From the NCBI RefSeq assembly GCF_020564355.1, contig NZ_JAJCRR010000002.1:124001-188000 (forward strand): a stretch of DNA of 64,000 bases. The letters run 5' to 3'. This stretch comes from Lachnospira pectinoschiza. Its GTDB lineage: Bacteria > Bacillota > Clostridia > Lachnospirales > Lachnospiraceae. Positions 27,301 to 35,468 of the stretch are shown in pieces. How positions within the stretch are numbered: the first letter of the stretch is position 1; each line of letters starts with the position of its first letter. Made by a program: the position numbers and the translations under genes. The notes under the pieces are model-generated. The model was not told the DNA's origin, made no database searches, and saw only the letters and a list, made by a program, of their open reading frames with translations.

Positions 27301-27698
27301 TTATCCGTAAAATGGATGACCGCGGAGGAAAGTCGGCGGTTATTCCGGTTGCGTTTAAATCAAACGGGGAGCTGGATATGCGAAGCCACATTTACAGCAC
27401 GCAGAAGTTTGAACAGCTCACAGACTATGTCACCGAAAAGTCGGCAGATATGGCGGCGGGAATTTTTGGTGGAAATGTGGACGTTAATCCGTACCACACG
27501 CAGAAGGAAGATGCCTGTACCTATTGTCCGTACCATGCGGTATGCGGTTTTTCACCGGATATTCCGGGAGGGCAGTCACGCAGCTTAAAGACATTCAGTG
27601 ATGAGGAAATATGGAAAAAAATCAGGGAAGGAGTTGATGAAAATGGCAAACCGCTGGACAGAAAAACAGTTCAAGGCAATCCGGACAAACGGCTGTAA
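24372..27698 (+). CDS. addB: ATP-dependent helicase/nuclease subunit B
   Basis: A 1108-residue AddB. The N-terminal Walker A-like GGSGAGKSEY is present although AddB is thought not to be a motor. The RecB-type nuclease domain at the C-terminal end shows VRVVDYKTGKSDFDL and the four cysteines of the structural [4Fe-4S] cluster: C730 in ASCRF and C1049-X2-C1052-X5-C1058. With AddA it processes double-strand ends and loads RecA, as RecBCD does in E. coli. It overlaps addA by 56 bases, so the two are translationally linked. It is transcribed divergently from the FMN-binding-like gene. Confidence 0.95.
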   Translation: MSLQFITGGSGAGKSEYLSRLVCEESVRRPHDNFIVVVPEQYTMETQKKLVHMHSRKGILNIDVVSFERLAYKVFEELGGGNRPVLDDTGKNLIVRRVLEKEKKKLDYFGSSIEKTGFVSELKSVISELLQYGITPQQLGEIGENVKEKQQLSAKLKDIRLVYKEFMAFLSTNYITSEEILDVLCGLVEKSKLIAGSEIIFDGFTGFTPIQYKLMRLLLVYSKGIKISVTIDKKERPTGHEGWNNLFFMSKEMMNRLIAICEEEGINVDDTVCVDRDINYRYEGAKDLAYLERNLFRYKGGVYTGTPENIRIYEGSNPKEELQYIVSEILQLTRKEGFRYRDIAVVTADLETYGKVAANMMKQNDIPAFLDYKRSVAANPYVEMLCSALEIVEKGYPYDTMFRYLRTGLTGISRHDIDMLENYCLAVGIRGSRAWHEPWKKKMKRSTYQPELETLNALREQIMAPFLNLEAVLKDKEANVRAYVTAVYEFVTALHSAEQIKALSECEPAGNEYEQLYAKVLELFDRIVELLGEENVSLKEFNRIVAAGFEEMKVGLLPPTSDCVMIGDIERTRLDNVKVLFFAGVNDGVVPKKNENCSVLSETDRSILEAQEIVLSPSAREKAFIQKFYLYLMMTKASHRLYLSYAKKSSDGKTALPSYLIRNVRRMFPDVRITDADGQDGQFVYLKIPKQDIEWNTENYIKTLSENAALLLYGTQLKGSISAFETYASCRFAYFLEYGLKLSQREEYRFAVQDFGTVLHGVLEDVSRQLKEEKKSFSLLSDEERKKRVSESVVRIAAEYGNTILKDNSRNEYMIKRLTDLADRTVWAIGKQLERGEFAPDAYEMNFLVDEHEVLGDKSLYMQGKIDRIDICEDDNNVYVRVVDYKTGKSDFDLLKTFYGLKLQLVTYMKAAQRIEKKRHPDKNIIPAGILYYNIDNPIIEVQSMPDEEDADYREAVDEMILENLRMKGVVNEDTEIIRKMDDRGGKSAVIPVAFKSNGELDMRSHIYSTQKFEQLTDYVTEKSADMAAGIFGGNVDVNPYHTQKEDACTYCPYHAVCGFSPDIPGGQSRSLKTFSDEEIWKKIREGVDENGKPLDRKTVQGNPDKRL

Positions 27699-30600
27699 TA
27701 TTTTAGTTGCTGCCGCCGCAGGTTCGGGTAAAACGGCGGTGCTGGTAGAACGCATTATCCGAAAAATCACGGCAGAAGATGGCACAGACGTGGACAGAAT
27801 GGTCGTTGTAACCTTTACAAAGGCGGCGGCGGCGGAAATGAAGCAGAGAATCCGGGAGACACTTGATGCAATGCTTCAGGAGAATCCGGGAAACGAGCGG
27901 TTAATCCGTCAGATGACGTTGATTCACAATGCCCCGATTACGACGATTGACAGCTTCTGTTTAAATATTGTGCGCAATTATTTTACGGATATTGAATTAG
28001 ATCCGGGTTTCAGGATTGCGGATGAAGGTGAAATGAAGCTGCTTGAAAATGATGTTATGGAGGAGATGCTGGAGGAATATTATGCTTCTGAAAATCAGGT
28101 GTTCTTTGATTTTGTCGATGCGTATGGAACGGGACGTGACGATACGAAAATCGTGGATATTATTTTAAAATTATACCGCTTTGCAAGAAGCTATCCGTGG
28201 CCGGAGGAATGGTTTAAAGACTGCCTGTGCATTTACAGGCAGGCAGATATCGACACGGCAGAACAAAATGCCGCAATCAGTTATCTTTTTGATACGGTCA
28301 GAAGACGTTTTAAAGACTATGACAGACAGTATGAAAAACTGGAAAGTATCTGCAATGAGCCGGATGGACCGCTGATGTATGCAGCAGCAGTACAGTCTGA
28401 CCATGCGGGAATCCGTCAGATTCTGGATACACAGAGTTATGAAGAACTGGTGCGTAAAGTGCGCCTGCTGTCTTTTGAAACGTTGGGAAGAAGCCGCAGT
28501 AAGGACATTTCAGAGGTAAAGAAGGCAGCAGTCAAGCAAATCCGCGATGAATATAAGGCTTATGTGACAAAGACATTACAGGCGAAATTATTTACAAAGG
28601 AATTTGCAAATTTATTAGAGGATATCCGGGAAAATAAACCGGCAGTTGAAATGATGATGACACTCGCACAGGATTTTTACAGGCGCATGGATACAGAAAA
28701 GCGTGAAAGAAATGTCATTGATTTTAACGATATGGAGCATATGGCACTAAATATTTTAGTCAAAAAAACAGAAAACGGCATGGAATACACCAAAGCGGCA
28801 GATGATTTAAGTGCATATTACGAGGAGATTCTCATAGACGAATATCAGGACAGTAATATGCTTCAGGAGGTTATTCTGACTGCGGTATCTAAGGGAAAAT
28901 ACAATGAAGCGGATAACAATATCTACATGGTGGGTGATGTGAAGCAGAGCATTTACAAGTTCCGTCTGGCGTGTCCGAAGCTGTTTATGGATAAGTACAG
29001 TACATATACCGATACGGACAGTCCGAATGTCAGGATTGAACTGCAGACCAATTTCCGAAGCCGCGAAAATGTACTTGAATGTACGAATGATGTTTTTTAC
29101 AGGGCGATGAATCCGTACTTTGCAGAGATTGAGTATGATGACAGGGCAAGGTTAAATGCCGGGTTTGAGTATCCGAAATATCAGGCGCAGAATGAAAATG
29201 CGATGACATTTGCAGATGATCCGGATACGATGATTTATATGATTGATATGAATCAGGAAAAACTTTCCCCGGAGGACGAAGACCGTTCCGCAAGAGAGCG
29301 TGAAGGCGCTGCTGCCGCGGCTTTGATTCAACGGCTGACACAGCCAAAGCAAGACGGCAGTTTTTATATGGTTTATGATAAAAATGCCGAAAACGGCTAC
29401 AGGAGAATCCGTTACAGTGACATCGTGATTCTGACAAGGACTGTCAGCGGCTGGGCGGATACATTTGTCAATGTGCTGATGAATGAAGATATTCCGGCAT
29501 ATTGTGACACGTCAGAAGGATATTTTGATGTGCGTGAGGTCAAACTGCTGTTATCGTATCTTGCCGTAATAGATAATCCACTGCAGGATATTCCCATGGC
29601 GGCGGTCATGCTGTCCTTTTTTGGCAGATTTACAACGGAAGAACTCACACAGATTCGCATGAAAGACACCACAAAGCATTTGTATGACGTCATGCAGGAA
29701 AGCGATGATAAAAAAGTCGTGCAATTTTTAAAACAACTCGACAGTTTCAGGGAAAAGGCAGAGCGTTATCCGGTCAGTGATGTTTTGTGGGAGCTGATGT
29801 ATGATACGGGATATTACCACTATGCCGGAACAATGCCGGCAGGTACTCAGCGGCAGGCAAATCTGGATATGCTTTATACAAAGGCGGCGGCATTTGAAAA
29901 GACCAGTTACAGCGGACTGTTTCAGTTTCTGCGCTATATTGAGCGCCTTAAAAAATACGAGGTGGATTTTGCGGAAGCTTCCGTGCTTGGTGAAAATGAA
30001 AATCTGGTGCGTGTGATGAGTATTCATAAAAGTAAGGGGCTGGAATTTCCGGTTGTCATTCTGGCAGGAATGGGAAAGAGCATTAACCAGATGGATTCCC
30101 GCGGGGAAGTGGTCCTGGATACGGACTTTGGTGTCGGAACAAATGTGGTACATTTAGATAAACGTATCAAGAATCCGACTCTGTTAAAATCAGCGGTATC
30201 ACAAAAGCTTATACAGGAAACAATCAGCGAGGAACTGCGTGTGCTGTATGTTGCCATGACAAGAGCGAGGGAAAAGCTGTATATGATTGGCACCGTAAAA
30301 GACGCACAAAAAGCAGTAGAGGGCTGGCAGGCGGTTTCAGATGAATTGCTTGCCGGAGGCTGGTATTCGTACTCGTATGAAGCCGGTTTGAAAAATTATT
30401 TTGATATGGTCATGCCGGCAGTATTGCTGCCGCAGAATCTGCGTAAAGGGACGTTTCAGATTGTGGAATTTAAGAAAGAAGAATTGCAGGTAAGTGATGA
30501 TATTTCAATGGAAGTATCACAGGCAGAGACGGATATTTCAAAAGAAGCAGGGCAGGCGGAGTCTGATATGCGGCAGGCAGCGGAAGCAGGAGAAGTTGCA

Positions 30601-31410
30601 AAGGCAGAGATGAATGATGCCGGAAATGGCACTGGGCAGCAGAATCCGGCAGGACAGGAATTAGAAAAAATGCCGGATTATCCGTATGCCGATGAACCGG
30701 TTATGAAACCGAAGGTCACAGTGTCGGAATTAAAGAAAATGCAGCAGGATTCGGATTTTGCAGAAACCGCCTATATGCCGGAAAGCTTAAAACAGGCAGT
30801 GGATGAACAAAATGAAGATGAATTATTGCCGGAATTTATCGCAGGCAGGAAAAAGACGTTACAGGGAAGCCGGAGAGGTACAGCATATCATCGCGTGATG
30901 GAATGTATGGACTATGATACAGAACCAGAAAATACTGCTGTAAAAGCATTTTTAAAGCGGCTTGTAGAGGAAGAAAAGCTTACCAAACAGCAGGCGGACA
31001 GTATCCGTGTATCCGATATTGTTGCATTTATGAAAAATCCACTGTTTGAACGGATGAAACGGGCAAAACAGGCAGGTGTTTTTCATACGGAACAACCGTT
31101 TGTCTTTATTGATTTATCCGAACAGTCTGATAAATCAAAACAGGACGATACGAACCAGCCGGATAAAAACAATGGCGGACAGTTGATCCAGGGTGTTATT
31201 GATGTATATTTTGAAGAAGATGGAAGTCTTATTCTGGTGGATTACAAAACGGATAAGGTGTCAAAAAAAGGCGGTGAAGACGAATTGCGCAGGCGGTATG
31301 CACTCCAGTTAGAATACTATGCAAAAGCGCTGTCGCAGCTGCTTCAGAAACCTGTAAAGGAAAAAATTATCTATTCATTTTCATTGGGGAAAGATATAGA
31401 GCTTGAATAA
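27643..31410 (+). CDS. addA: ATP-dependent helicase/nuclease subunit A
   Basis: A 1255-residue UvrD-type helicase with a C-terminal nuclease. Helicase motifs appear in order: AAAAGSGKTAVL (I), VTFTKAAAAEM (Ia), LIDEYQDS (II), VGDVKQSIYKFR (III), LQTNFRSREN (IV), MSIHKSKGLEFPVV (V) and LYVAMTRAREKLY (VI). The nuclease carries LVDYKTDKV and QLEYYAKAL. Between helicase and nuclease (about 955-1020) lies an acidic, Ala/Glu/Gln-rich low-complexity insertion. The ATG at 27643 is chosen because AAGGAG is 9 bases upstream and the family start MxxRWTxxQxxAI fits. Confidence 0.95.
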   Translation: MANRWTEKQFKAIRTNGCNILVAAAAGSGKTAVLVERIIRKITAEDGTDVDRMVVVTFTKAAAAEMKQRIRETLDAMLQENPGNERLIRQMTLIHNAPITTIDSFCLNIVRNYFTDIELDPGFRIADEGEMKLLENDVMEEMLEEYYASENQVFFDFVDAYGTGRDDTKIVDIILKLYRFARSYPWPEEWFKDCLCIYRQADIDTAEQNAAISYLFDTVRRRFKDYDRQYEKLESICNEPDGPLMYAAAVQSDHAGIRQILDTQSYEELVRKVRLLSFETLGRSRSKDISEVKKAAVKQIRDEYKAYVTKTLQAKLFTKEFANLLEDIRENKPAVEMMMTLAQDFYRRMDTEKRERNVIDFNDMEHMALNILVKKTENGMEYTKAADDLSAYYEEILIDEYQDSNMLQEVILTAVSKGKYNEADNNIYMVGDVKQSIYKFRLACPKLFMDKYSTYTDTDSPNVRIELQTNFRSRENVLECTNDVFYRAMNPYFAEIEYDDRARLNAGFEYPKYQAQNENAMTFADDPDTMIYMIDMNQEKLSPEDEDRSAREREGAAAAALIQRLTQPKQDGSFYMVYDKNAENGYRRIRYSDIVILTRTVSGWADTFVNVLMNEDIPAYCDTSEGYFDVREVKLLLSYLAVIDNPLQDIPMAAVMLSFFGRFTTEELTQIRMKDTTKHLYDVMQESDDKKVVQFLKQLDSFREKAERYPVSDVLWELMYDTGYYHYAGTMPAGTQRQANLDMLYTKAAAFEKTSYSGLFQFLRYIERLKKYEVDFAEASVLGENENLVRVMSIHKSKGLEFPVVILAGMGKSINQMDSRGEVVLDTDFGVGTNVVHLDKRIKNPTLLKSAVSQKLIQETISEELRVLYVAMTRAREKLYMIGTVKDAQKAVEGWQAVSDELLAGGWYSYSYEAGLKNYFDMVMPAVLLPQNLRKGTFQIVEFKKEELQVSDDISMEVSQAETDISKEAGQAESDMRQAAEAGEVAKAEMNDAGNGTGQQNPAGQELEKMPDYPYADEPVMKPKVTVSELKKMQQDSDFAETAYMPESLKQAVDEQNEDELLPEFIAGRKKTLQGSRRGTAYHRVMECMDYDTEPENTAVKAFLKRLVEEEKLTKQQADSIRVSDIVAFMKNPLFERMKRAKQAGVFHTEQPFVFIDLSEQSDKSKQDDTNQPDKNNGGQLIQGVIDVYFEEDGSLILVDYKTDKVSKKGGEDELRRRYALQLEYYAKALSQLLQKPVKEKIIYSFSLGKDIELE

Positions 31411-31420
31411 TTTTAATATC

Positions 31421-31467
31421 ATCGTGGAAAACAAAGACAAGACCGTGTTTGTTTTCCACGATTTTTT
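31421..31467. terminator. Terminator after addA
   Basis: ATCGTGGAAAACAAA at 31421-31435 pairs perfectly with TTTGTTTTCCACGAT at 31448-31462, then TTTTT. It lies between convergent genes. Confidence 0.88.
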
Positions 31468-31487
31468 AGGAAATAAAAGCACAAGAA

Positions 31488-32216
31488 TTAGGAAATCTTT
31501 GCAAGCTGTGTACTGTGCTTCATAATGACATCCTTCATAACAAGGATATCAGACTGGATTGATTCAAGCTGGTTTATACCCTGGGAATATCTTTCATATG
31601 TAGATACATAGCAGGACTCAATCGTGTTCAGACGTGGAACAACATTCTGTTCCAGTGTGAGGTTAATCTGCGTAAGCTGTGACTGCAAAGAATCCCTTGT
31701 TTCGGCGATTTCGGTACGGAGGGAGCTTTGCAAAGAATCCCTTGTTTCAGCAATCTCAGCATGCAGGGCTTCGCGTGTTTCGGCGATTTCGGCACGAAGA
31801 GAACTTTGCAAAGAATCCCTTGTTTCAGCAATCTCAGCATGCAGGGTTTCGCGTGTTTCGGCGATTTCAGCACGAAGAGAATTCTGCAAGGAATCCCGTG
31901 TTTCGGCGATTTCGGCACGGAGGGAATTCTGCAGGGAATCCCTTGTTTCAGCAATCTCAGCATGCAGGGCTTCCCGTGTTTCGGCGATTTCAGTACGAAG
32001 AGAACTCTGCAGGGAATCCCGCGTTTCGGCTATTTCAGCACGAAGAGAATTCTGTAAGGAATCCCTTGTTTCGGCGATTTCGGCACGGAGGGAACTTTGC
32101 AAAGAATCCCGTGTTTCGGCGATTTCAGCATGCAGAGAATTCTGCATATTTTCCAGCATACCAGATATTTCCCCTAATAAGTAGGTTACGGTTTTGTTGG
32201 ATAACTCGTTTGACAT
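31488..32216 (-). CDS. Coiled-coil protein of tandem 15- and 11-residue repeats
   Basis: A 242-residue soluble protein without signal peptide or membrane helix; I know no function for it. A 25-residue start is followed by 11 copies of EIAETR within DSLQ(N/S)SLRAEIAETR or (E/D)ALHAEIAETR units (residues 26-178) and a unique 64-residue C-terminal helical part containing VPRLNTIES. Copy spacing is 15,15,15,11,15,15,11,15,11,15 residues. Eleven- and fifteen-residue periods wind coiled coils right-handed rather than left-handed. The repeats are also near identical in DNA, implying recent duplication. The antisense strand is open in these repeats only as a consequence. A surface-scaffold or phase-variable length role is speculation. 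Confidence 0.75.
   Translation of the reverse strand: MSNELSNKTVTYLLGEISGMLENMQNSLHAEIAETRDSLQSSLRAEIAETRDSLQNSLRAEIAETRDSLQSSLRTEIAETREALHAEIAETRDSLQNSLRAEIAETRDSLQNSLRAEIAETRETLHAEIAETRDSLQSSLRAEIAETREALHAEIAETRDSLQSSLRTEIAETRDSLQSQLTQINLTLEQNVVPRLNTIESCYVSTYERYSQGINQLESIQSDILVMKDVIMKHSTQLAKIS
31683..32141 (-). repeat. Intragenic tandem repeats of 45 and 33 bp
   Basis: The coding sequence for residues 26-178 consists of 45-bp units (seven steps) and 33-bp units (three steps) that share a core encoding EIAETR. High DNA identity between units suggests that copy number can change by slippage or recombination without losing frame, because both unit lengths are multiples of three. Confidence 0.85.
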
Positions 32217-32432
32217 ATTTTCACCACCTTTCGTATTCTTAGTATACAGATAATAACATACTATAACGCATTTGTCTATATTTATTTGACCGTAATTTCA
32301 GATGAAATTTTTATGAAATTTTTAAAGGGCATTTTGTTTTCGGATAACAGTTGTCTTCAAAGAAGGGGTATAGTATAATAATACAAATTGTTTTAATTGC
32401 AGATAAGAAATCACTTAGGAATGGAGTTTAGT

Positions 32433-32945
32433 ATGGAAACAGGAAAGGTCATTGAGGCTGCAATTGCTTATTTTGAAAATGATATTCGCAGAATCAGCCA
32501 TTTGCTGAAAGTATATGGTTTTGCAAAGGCGATTGGAGAGAAGGAACAGCTGGATTTATTTACAATGGAATGTCTGGAAACCGCGGCAGTGCTTCATGAT
32601 ATCGGCATTAAAATATCAGAGGAAAAATATCAATCCAGTGCAGGAAAGTATCAGGAACTGGAGGGACCACCGGTGGCTGCTGTAATTTTAAAGAAACTGG
32701 AATTTCCGGCGCCGGTGACAGAGCGGGTGGCATATCTGATTGGACACCATCACACCTATGATAAAATAGAGGGAATGGATTATCAGATTTTAGTTGAGGC
32801 AGATTTTCTGGTAAATATCAATGAAGACGGCTTGGACAGCAGTAAGCAGGGGCTGGATTCTATCCGGAAAATCAAAGAAAATATTTTTAAAACGAAAACA
32901 GGAACTAAAATATTAGAGTCTATATATCTGAGTAAAGTAAATTAA
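32433..32945 (+). CDS. HD-domain phosphohydrolase
   Basis: A 170-residue HD-superfamily protein. Metal-binding residues are visible as RISH (about residue 20), VLHDIGI, IGHHHTYDKIEG and VEADFLVNI, giving the H...HD...H...D pattern. Such enzymes hydrolyse phosphomonoesters, nucleotides or cyclic nucleotides; the substrate is not evident. The ATG at 32433 is chosen because TGGAG is 6 bases upstream; earlier in-frame codons at 32397 and 32421 lack spacing. It stands directly before a small membrane protein gene. Confidence 0.78.
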   Translation: METGKVIEAAIAYFENDIRRISHLLKVYGFAKAIGEKEQLDLFTMECLETAAVLHDIGIKISEEKYQSSAGKYQELEGPPVAAVILKKLEFPAPVTERVAYLIGHHHTYDKIEGMDYQILVEADFLVNINEDGLDSSKQGLDSIRKIKENIFKTKTGTKILESIYLSKVN

Positions 32946-32962
32946 AAGAAATGGAGAAAAAA

Positions 32963-33160
32963 ATGGCAAATCAGGTCAATAGCAGTACATTTAAAAAGAA
33001 TCAGTCACAGAAGAAAAAGAATCCGTGGATACCGCTGGTTGTTATCGTAGTTCTTGCGTTGTTAATGGTTTTGTTAAACTATTTTATGTTAGATGTAACC
33101 AATGCGGTATATCAGACACAGCAGGAAACCGTACAGACAGAATCAACTACGGCAGAGTAA
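32963..33160 (+). CDS. Small single-pass membrane protein
   Basis: A 65-residue protein with a Lys/Gln/Ser-rich N terminus, one membrane helix (about 23-43, PWIPLVVIVVLALLMVLLNY) and a short Gln/Thr/Glu tail that is likely outside. Function unknown. It follows the HD hydrolase gene by 17 bases and a TGGAG site stands 6 bases before its ATG, so it is probably expressed with it. The composition and a following terminator support a real gene. Confidence 0.6.
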   Translation: MANQVNSSTFKKNQSQKKKNPWIPLVVIVVLALLMVLLNYFMLDVTNAVYQTQQETVQTESTTAE

Positions 33161-33188
33161 AGCAACAGTCAATAAAAGCAAACAAAAA

Positions 33189-33230
33189 GGAGAAATTTCT
33201 AAAATCAGAAATTTCTCCTTAATTTTTTAC
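33189..33230. terminator. Bidirectional terminator before arcC
   Basis: GGAGAAATTTCT at 33189-33200 and AGAAATTTCTCC at 33207-33218 form a perfect 12-bp stem, followed by TTAATTTTTT on the plus strand and by TTTTTG on the minus strand. It serves the small membrane protein gene and the converging carbamate kinase gene. Confidence 0.85.
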
Positions 33231-33239
33231 GCAATATTT

Positions 33240-34178
33240 TTATGCGGTAATTGTTGTTCCTGTCTTTCCGGCAAGACTTGATTTTGCCTTGTCAAGGTTT
33301 GAAATAACGGCCTTTCTTTCGGAATCAGCAGTTACGAAACGAATGGAAGCGTCAACCTTTGGAAATGTTGTCTTTGCAGGGAAATGACCGGCTTTGATAT
33401 AAGTGTGTAAGTCGGAAGCAGAAACCTGTTCAAAGACTTTTTCATTTGGTGTTCCTTTTTCAATTGTAAGATTGTCGTATGCTGTCAGGAATAATAAAGT
33501 CTGTGCGTTGACCAGTTCTGCCAGTTTGGCAGCAGTGTAGTCCTTTTCAATAATGGCGCTGGCACCTTTTAAATGTGTTCCCTGCTGTAGTACAGGAATA
33601 CCACCGCCGCCGGCAGCGATTACAATCTGGTCTGCATCAAGCAGTGCCTTTACGGCATCAATTTCATAAATGTCGATTGGCAGTGGAGCAGCGATAATTC
33701 TTCTGAATTTACCCGGTTCTTCTTCAACAACATGGTTGCCTTTTTCTTCCTCGGCTTCGGCTTCTTCTTTTGACATAAATCTGCCAATGATTTTGGAAGG
33801 TTCGCTGAATGCCGCATCAAACGGGTCTACACGGACCTGTGTAATGATTGTAGAAACAGTTTTATAAATGCCGCGGTTTAATAATTCCTCGCGGATTGCA
33901 TTTTGTAAGTCGTAACCGATATATCCCTCACTCATTGCACCGCAGACGGACATCGGGGCAACGGTTCTGTCGTCTGGATTTAAACGGGCAAATTCAGTCA
34001 TTGCAGTCTGAATCATGCCGACCTGCGGACCGTTGCTGTGCGTAATGACAATCTGATATTTTTCTTCTACTAAATCTGCAATTGCAGCAGCAGCTTTTTT
34101 AACATTTTCCTGCTGTTCCGGGAAAGTTTCACCAAAAGAATTTCTTCCGAGAGCAACAACGATTCTTTTCTTATCCAT
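33240..34178 (-). CDS. arcC: Carbamate kinase
   Basis: A 312-residue amino-acid-kinase-fold enzyme: VVALGRNSFGE at the start (GGNA/GRN loop), ITHSNGPQVG, VDPFDAAFSEPSKIIG and the AAGGGGIPV nucleotide loop, plus DKD-like IEKDYTAAKLA. It makes ATP and carbamate from carbamoyl phosphate and ADP in fermentative catabolism of arginine, citrulline, agmatine or purines. No ornithine or other carbamoyltransferase and no deiminase gene is adjacent. The ATG at 34178 is used because GAGGA lies 5 bases upstream; an earlier in-frame ATG overlaps that site. Confidence 0.9.
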   Translation of the reverse strand: MDKKRIVVALGRNSFGETFPEQQENVKKAAAAIADLVEEKYQIVITHSNGPQVGMIQTAMTEFARLNPDDRTVAPMSVCGAMSEGYIGYDLQNAIREELLNRGIYKTVSTIITQVRVDPFDAAFSEPSKIIGRFMSKEEAEAEEEKGNHVVEEEPGKFRRIIAAPLPIDIYEIDAVKALLDADQIVIAAGGGGIPVLQQGTHLKGASAIIEKDYTAAKLAELVNAQTLLFLTAYDNLTIEKGTPNEKVFEQVSASDLHTYIKAGHFPAKTTFPKVDASIRFVTADSERKAVISNLDKAKSSLAGKTGTTITA

Positions 34179-34263
34179 ATTAATCCTCATTTCTGCGCAC
34201 GCTTTGTAATTCTAAGTTGTATTGCACATAACAGGCTTGTGCCAAGTGCGCAAAGTCACAAAT

Positions 34264-34306
34264 CCTGCAAATGAATTCTGATACTTTATTATAAAATATT
34301 TGCAGG
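34264..34306. promoter_or_regulatory. Inverted repeat in the arcC/subtilase divergent region
   Basis: CCTGCAAAT at 34264-34272 and ATTTGCAGG at 34298-34306 are perfect complements 25 bases apart, flanking a TTATAATAAA-like -10 region read on the minus strand. An operator for arcC is plausible. The rest of this 314-base gap holds a TATAAT at 34402-34407 on the plus strand and a possible short leader frame ending at 34484. Confidence 0.4.
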
Positions 34307-34492
34307 GAAAAAGCAAATATTATCAAGCATGAAAAATAAACAGCATTTTTGGCAGATGAGAAATCGCCGGGTGCAAGTAGTAACATTGAAGATATTTACC
34401 ATATAATAAATACAGATAGGTGGAGGGTAAATAGCTTTGGCGGTATTTACATCGCAGATTTATGACAAAGCTGCTCGAAAGTGAGGAGTTGT

Positions 34493-35329
34493 ATGCAGAC
34501 AGGAGTTGCAATTGTAGATACAGGAATTTACCGGCATAGAGATTTTGGCAGCCGTATTACCGGTTTCGTTGATTTGGTTCATGGGAAAAACAGCGTTTAT
34601 GATGATAGCGGACATGGGACACATATCGCGGGAATCATAGGCGGGGACGGGAGTGCATCCCGTGGACGGTATAAAGGAATTGCCCCGCATTCGGCACTGA
34701 TAGGTATAAAAGTTCTGGATGCACAGGGAAACGGGAAAATTTCAGATGTGGTGGAAGGACTCCGATGGATTTTAGAACAGAGAGAGCGGTATAATATCCG
34801 GGTTGTTAATATTTCGTTCGGAACGGTACCGGACCATGATGTGCAGGAAGAAAAACAGCTTAACCGGCAGGTGGAACAGCTATGGGATGCCGGAATTGTT
34901 GTGGTAGCGGCGGCAGGAAACAGCGGACCGGACAGAAACAGTATCACCGCACCGGGAAACTGTAAAAAAATTATAACCGTCGGTTCGTATGACGATACCA
35001 ATTTTTCTGGTGTACGCGGAAGGAAAGTGCGGTATTATTCCGGCAGAGGACCGACGGAGGAATGTGTGATCAAGCCAGAGGTTGTTGTGACAGGATCCAA
35101 TATTATTGCGTGCAGCAACCGTAAGGATGCATATGCAAAAAAAAGCGGAACATCAATGTCTGCTCCCATTGTCAGCGGAGCAGTTGCCAGACTTTTAGAG
35201 GAAAGACCGGACTATACACCGAAAGGTGTAAAAATGCGGCTGTTAAAGTGCTGTGAGACTATTGCAATTCCGGAAAATCAGCAGGGTTTCGGCGTACTGA
35301 ACATAGTGAAATTTATAACGAGTGGGTAA
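34493..35329 (+). CDS. Subtilisin-like serine protease (S8), intracellular type
   Basis: A 278-residue S8 peptidase reduced to the catalytic domain. The triad is complete: Asp in AIVDTG (about residue 10), His in DDSGHGTHIAGII (about 44) and Ser in SGTSMSAPIVSGA (about 220); the oxyanion Asn is in AAAGNSGP. There is no signal peptide or propeptide, so it should act in the cytoplasm like intracellular subtilisins, which turn over proteins in stress or sporulation. AGGAG stands close before the ATG at 34493. A gene for a TIR-like protein follows after 139 bases with its own promoter. How it is kept inactive is not apparent from the sequence. Confidence 0.88.
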   Translation: MQTGVAIVDTGIYRHRDFGSRITGFVDLVHGKNSVYDDSGHGTHIAGIIGGDGSASRGRYKGIAPHSALIGIKVLDAQGNGKISDVVEGLRWILEQRERYNIRVVNISFGTVPDHDVQEEKQLNRQVEQLWDAGIVVVAAAGNSGPDRNSITAPGNCKKIITVGSYDDTNFSGVRGRKVRYYSGRGPTEECVIKPEVVVTGSNIIACSNRKDAYAKKSGTSMSAPIVSGAVARLLEERPDYTPKGVKMRLLKCCETIAIPENQQGFGVLNIVKFITSG

Positions 35330-35354
35330 AATAGTGTATGGTCATATGGTTTAT

Positions 35355-35384
35355 TTGAAAAAATACAGGATTTAATGTGATAAT
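35355..35384 (+). promoter_or_regulatory. Promoter before the TIR-like gene
   Basis: TTGAAA at 35355-35360 and GATAAT at 35379-35384 are 18 bases apart, with an extended TGT before the -10. A second TATAAT occurs at 35410-35415. Confidence 0.45.
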
Positions 35385-35468
35385 ACTTATAATTATAAAA
35401 ATGTGTTATTATAATACAGAATACATTTTTCAGGGGGAATGAGTACAAAAGAAACTGGAGGAGGAAAA

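Noticed and set aside
31624..32242. Long open frames on the plus strand opposite the coiled-coil gene (three overlapping frames of 109-187 codons)
   Set aside because: They arise because the 45/33-bp repeats are multiples of three and lack stops in several frames; their translation is compositionally odd (Arg/Phe/Ser-rich) and no ribosome binding site fits.
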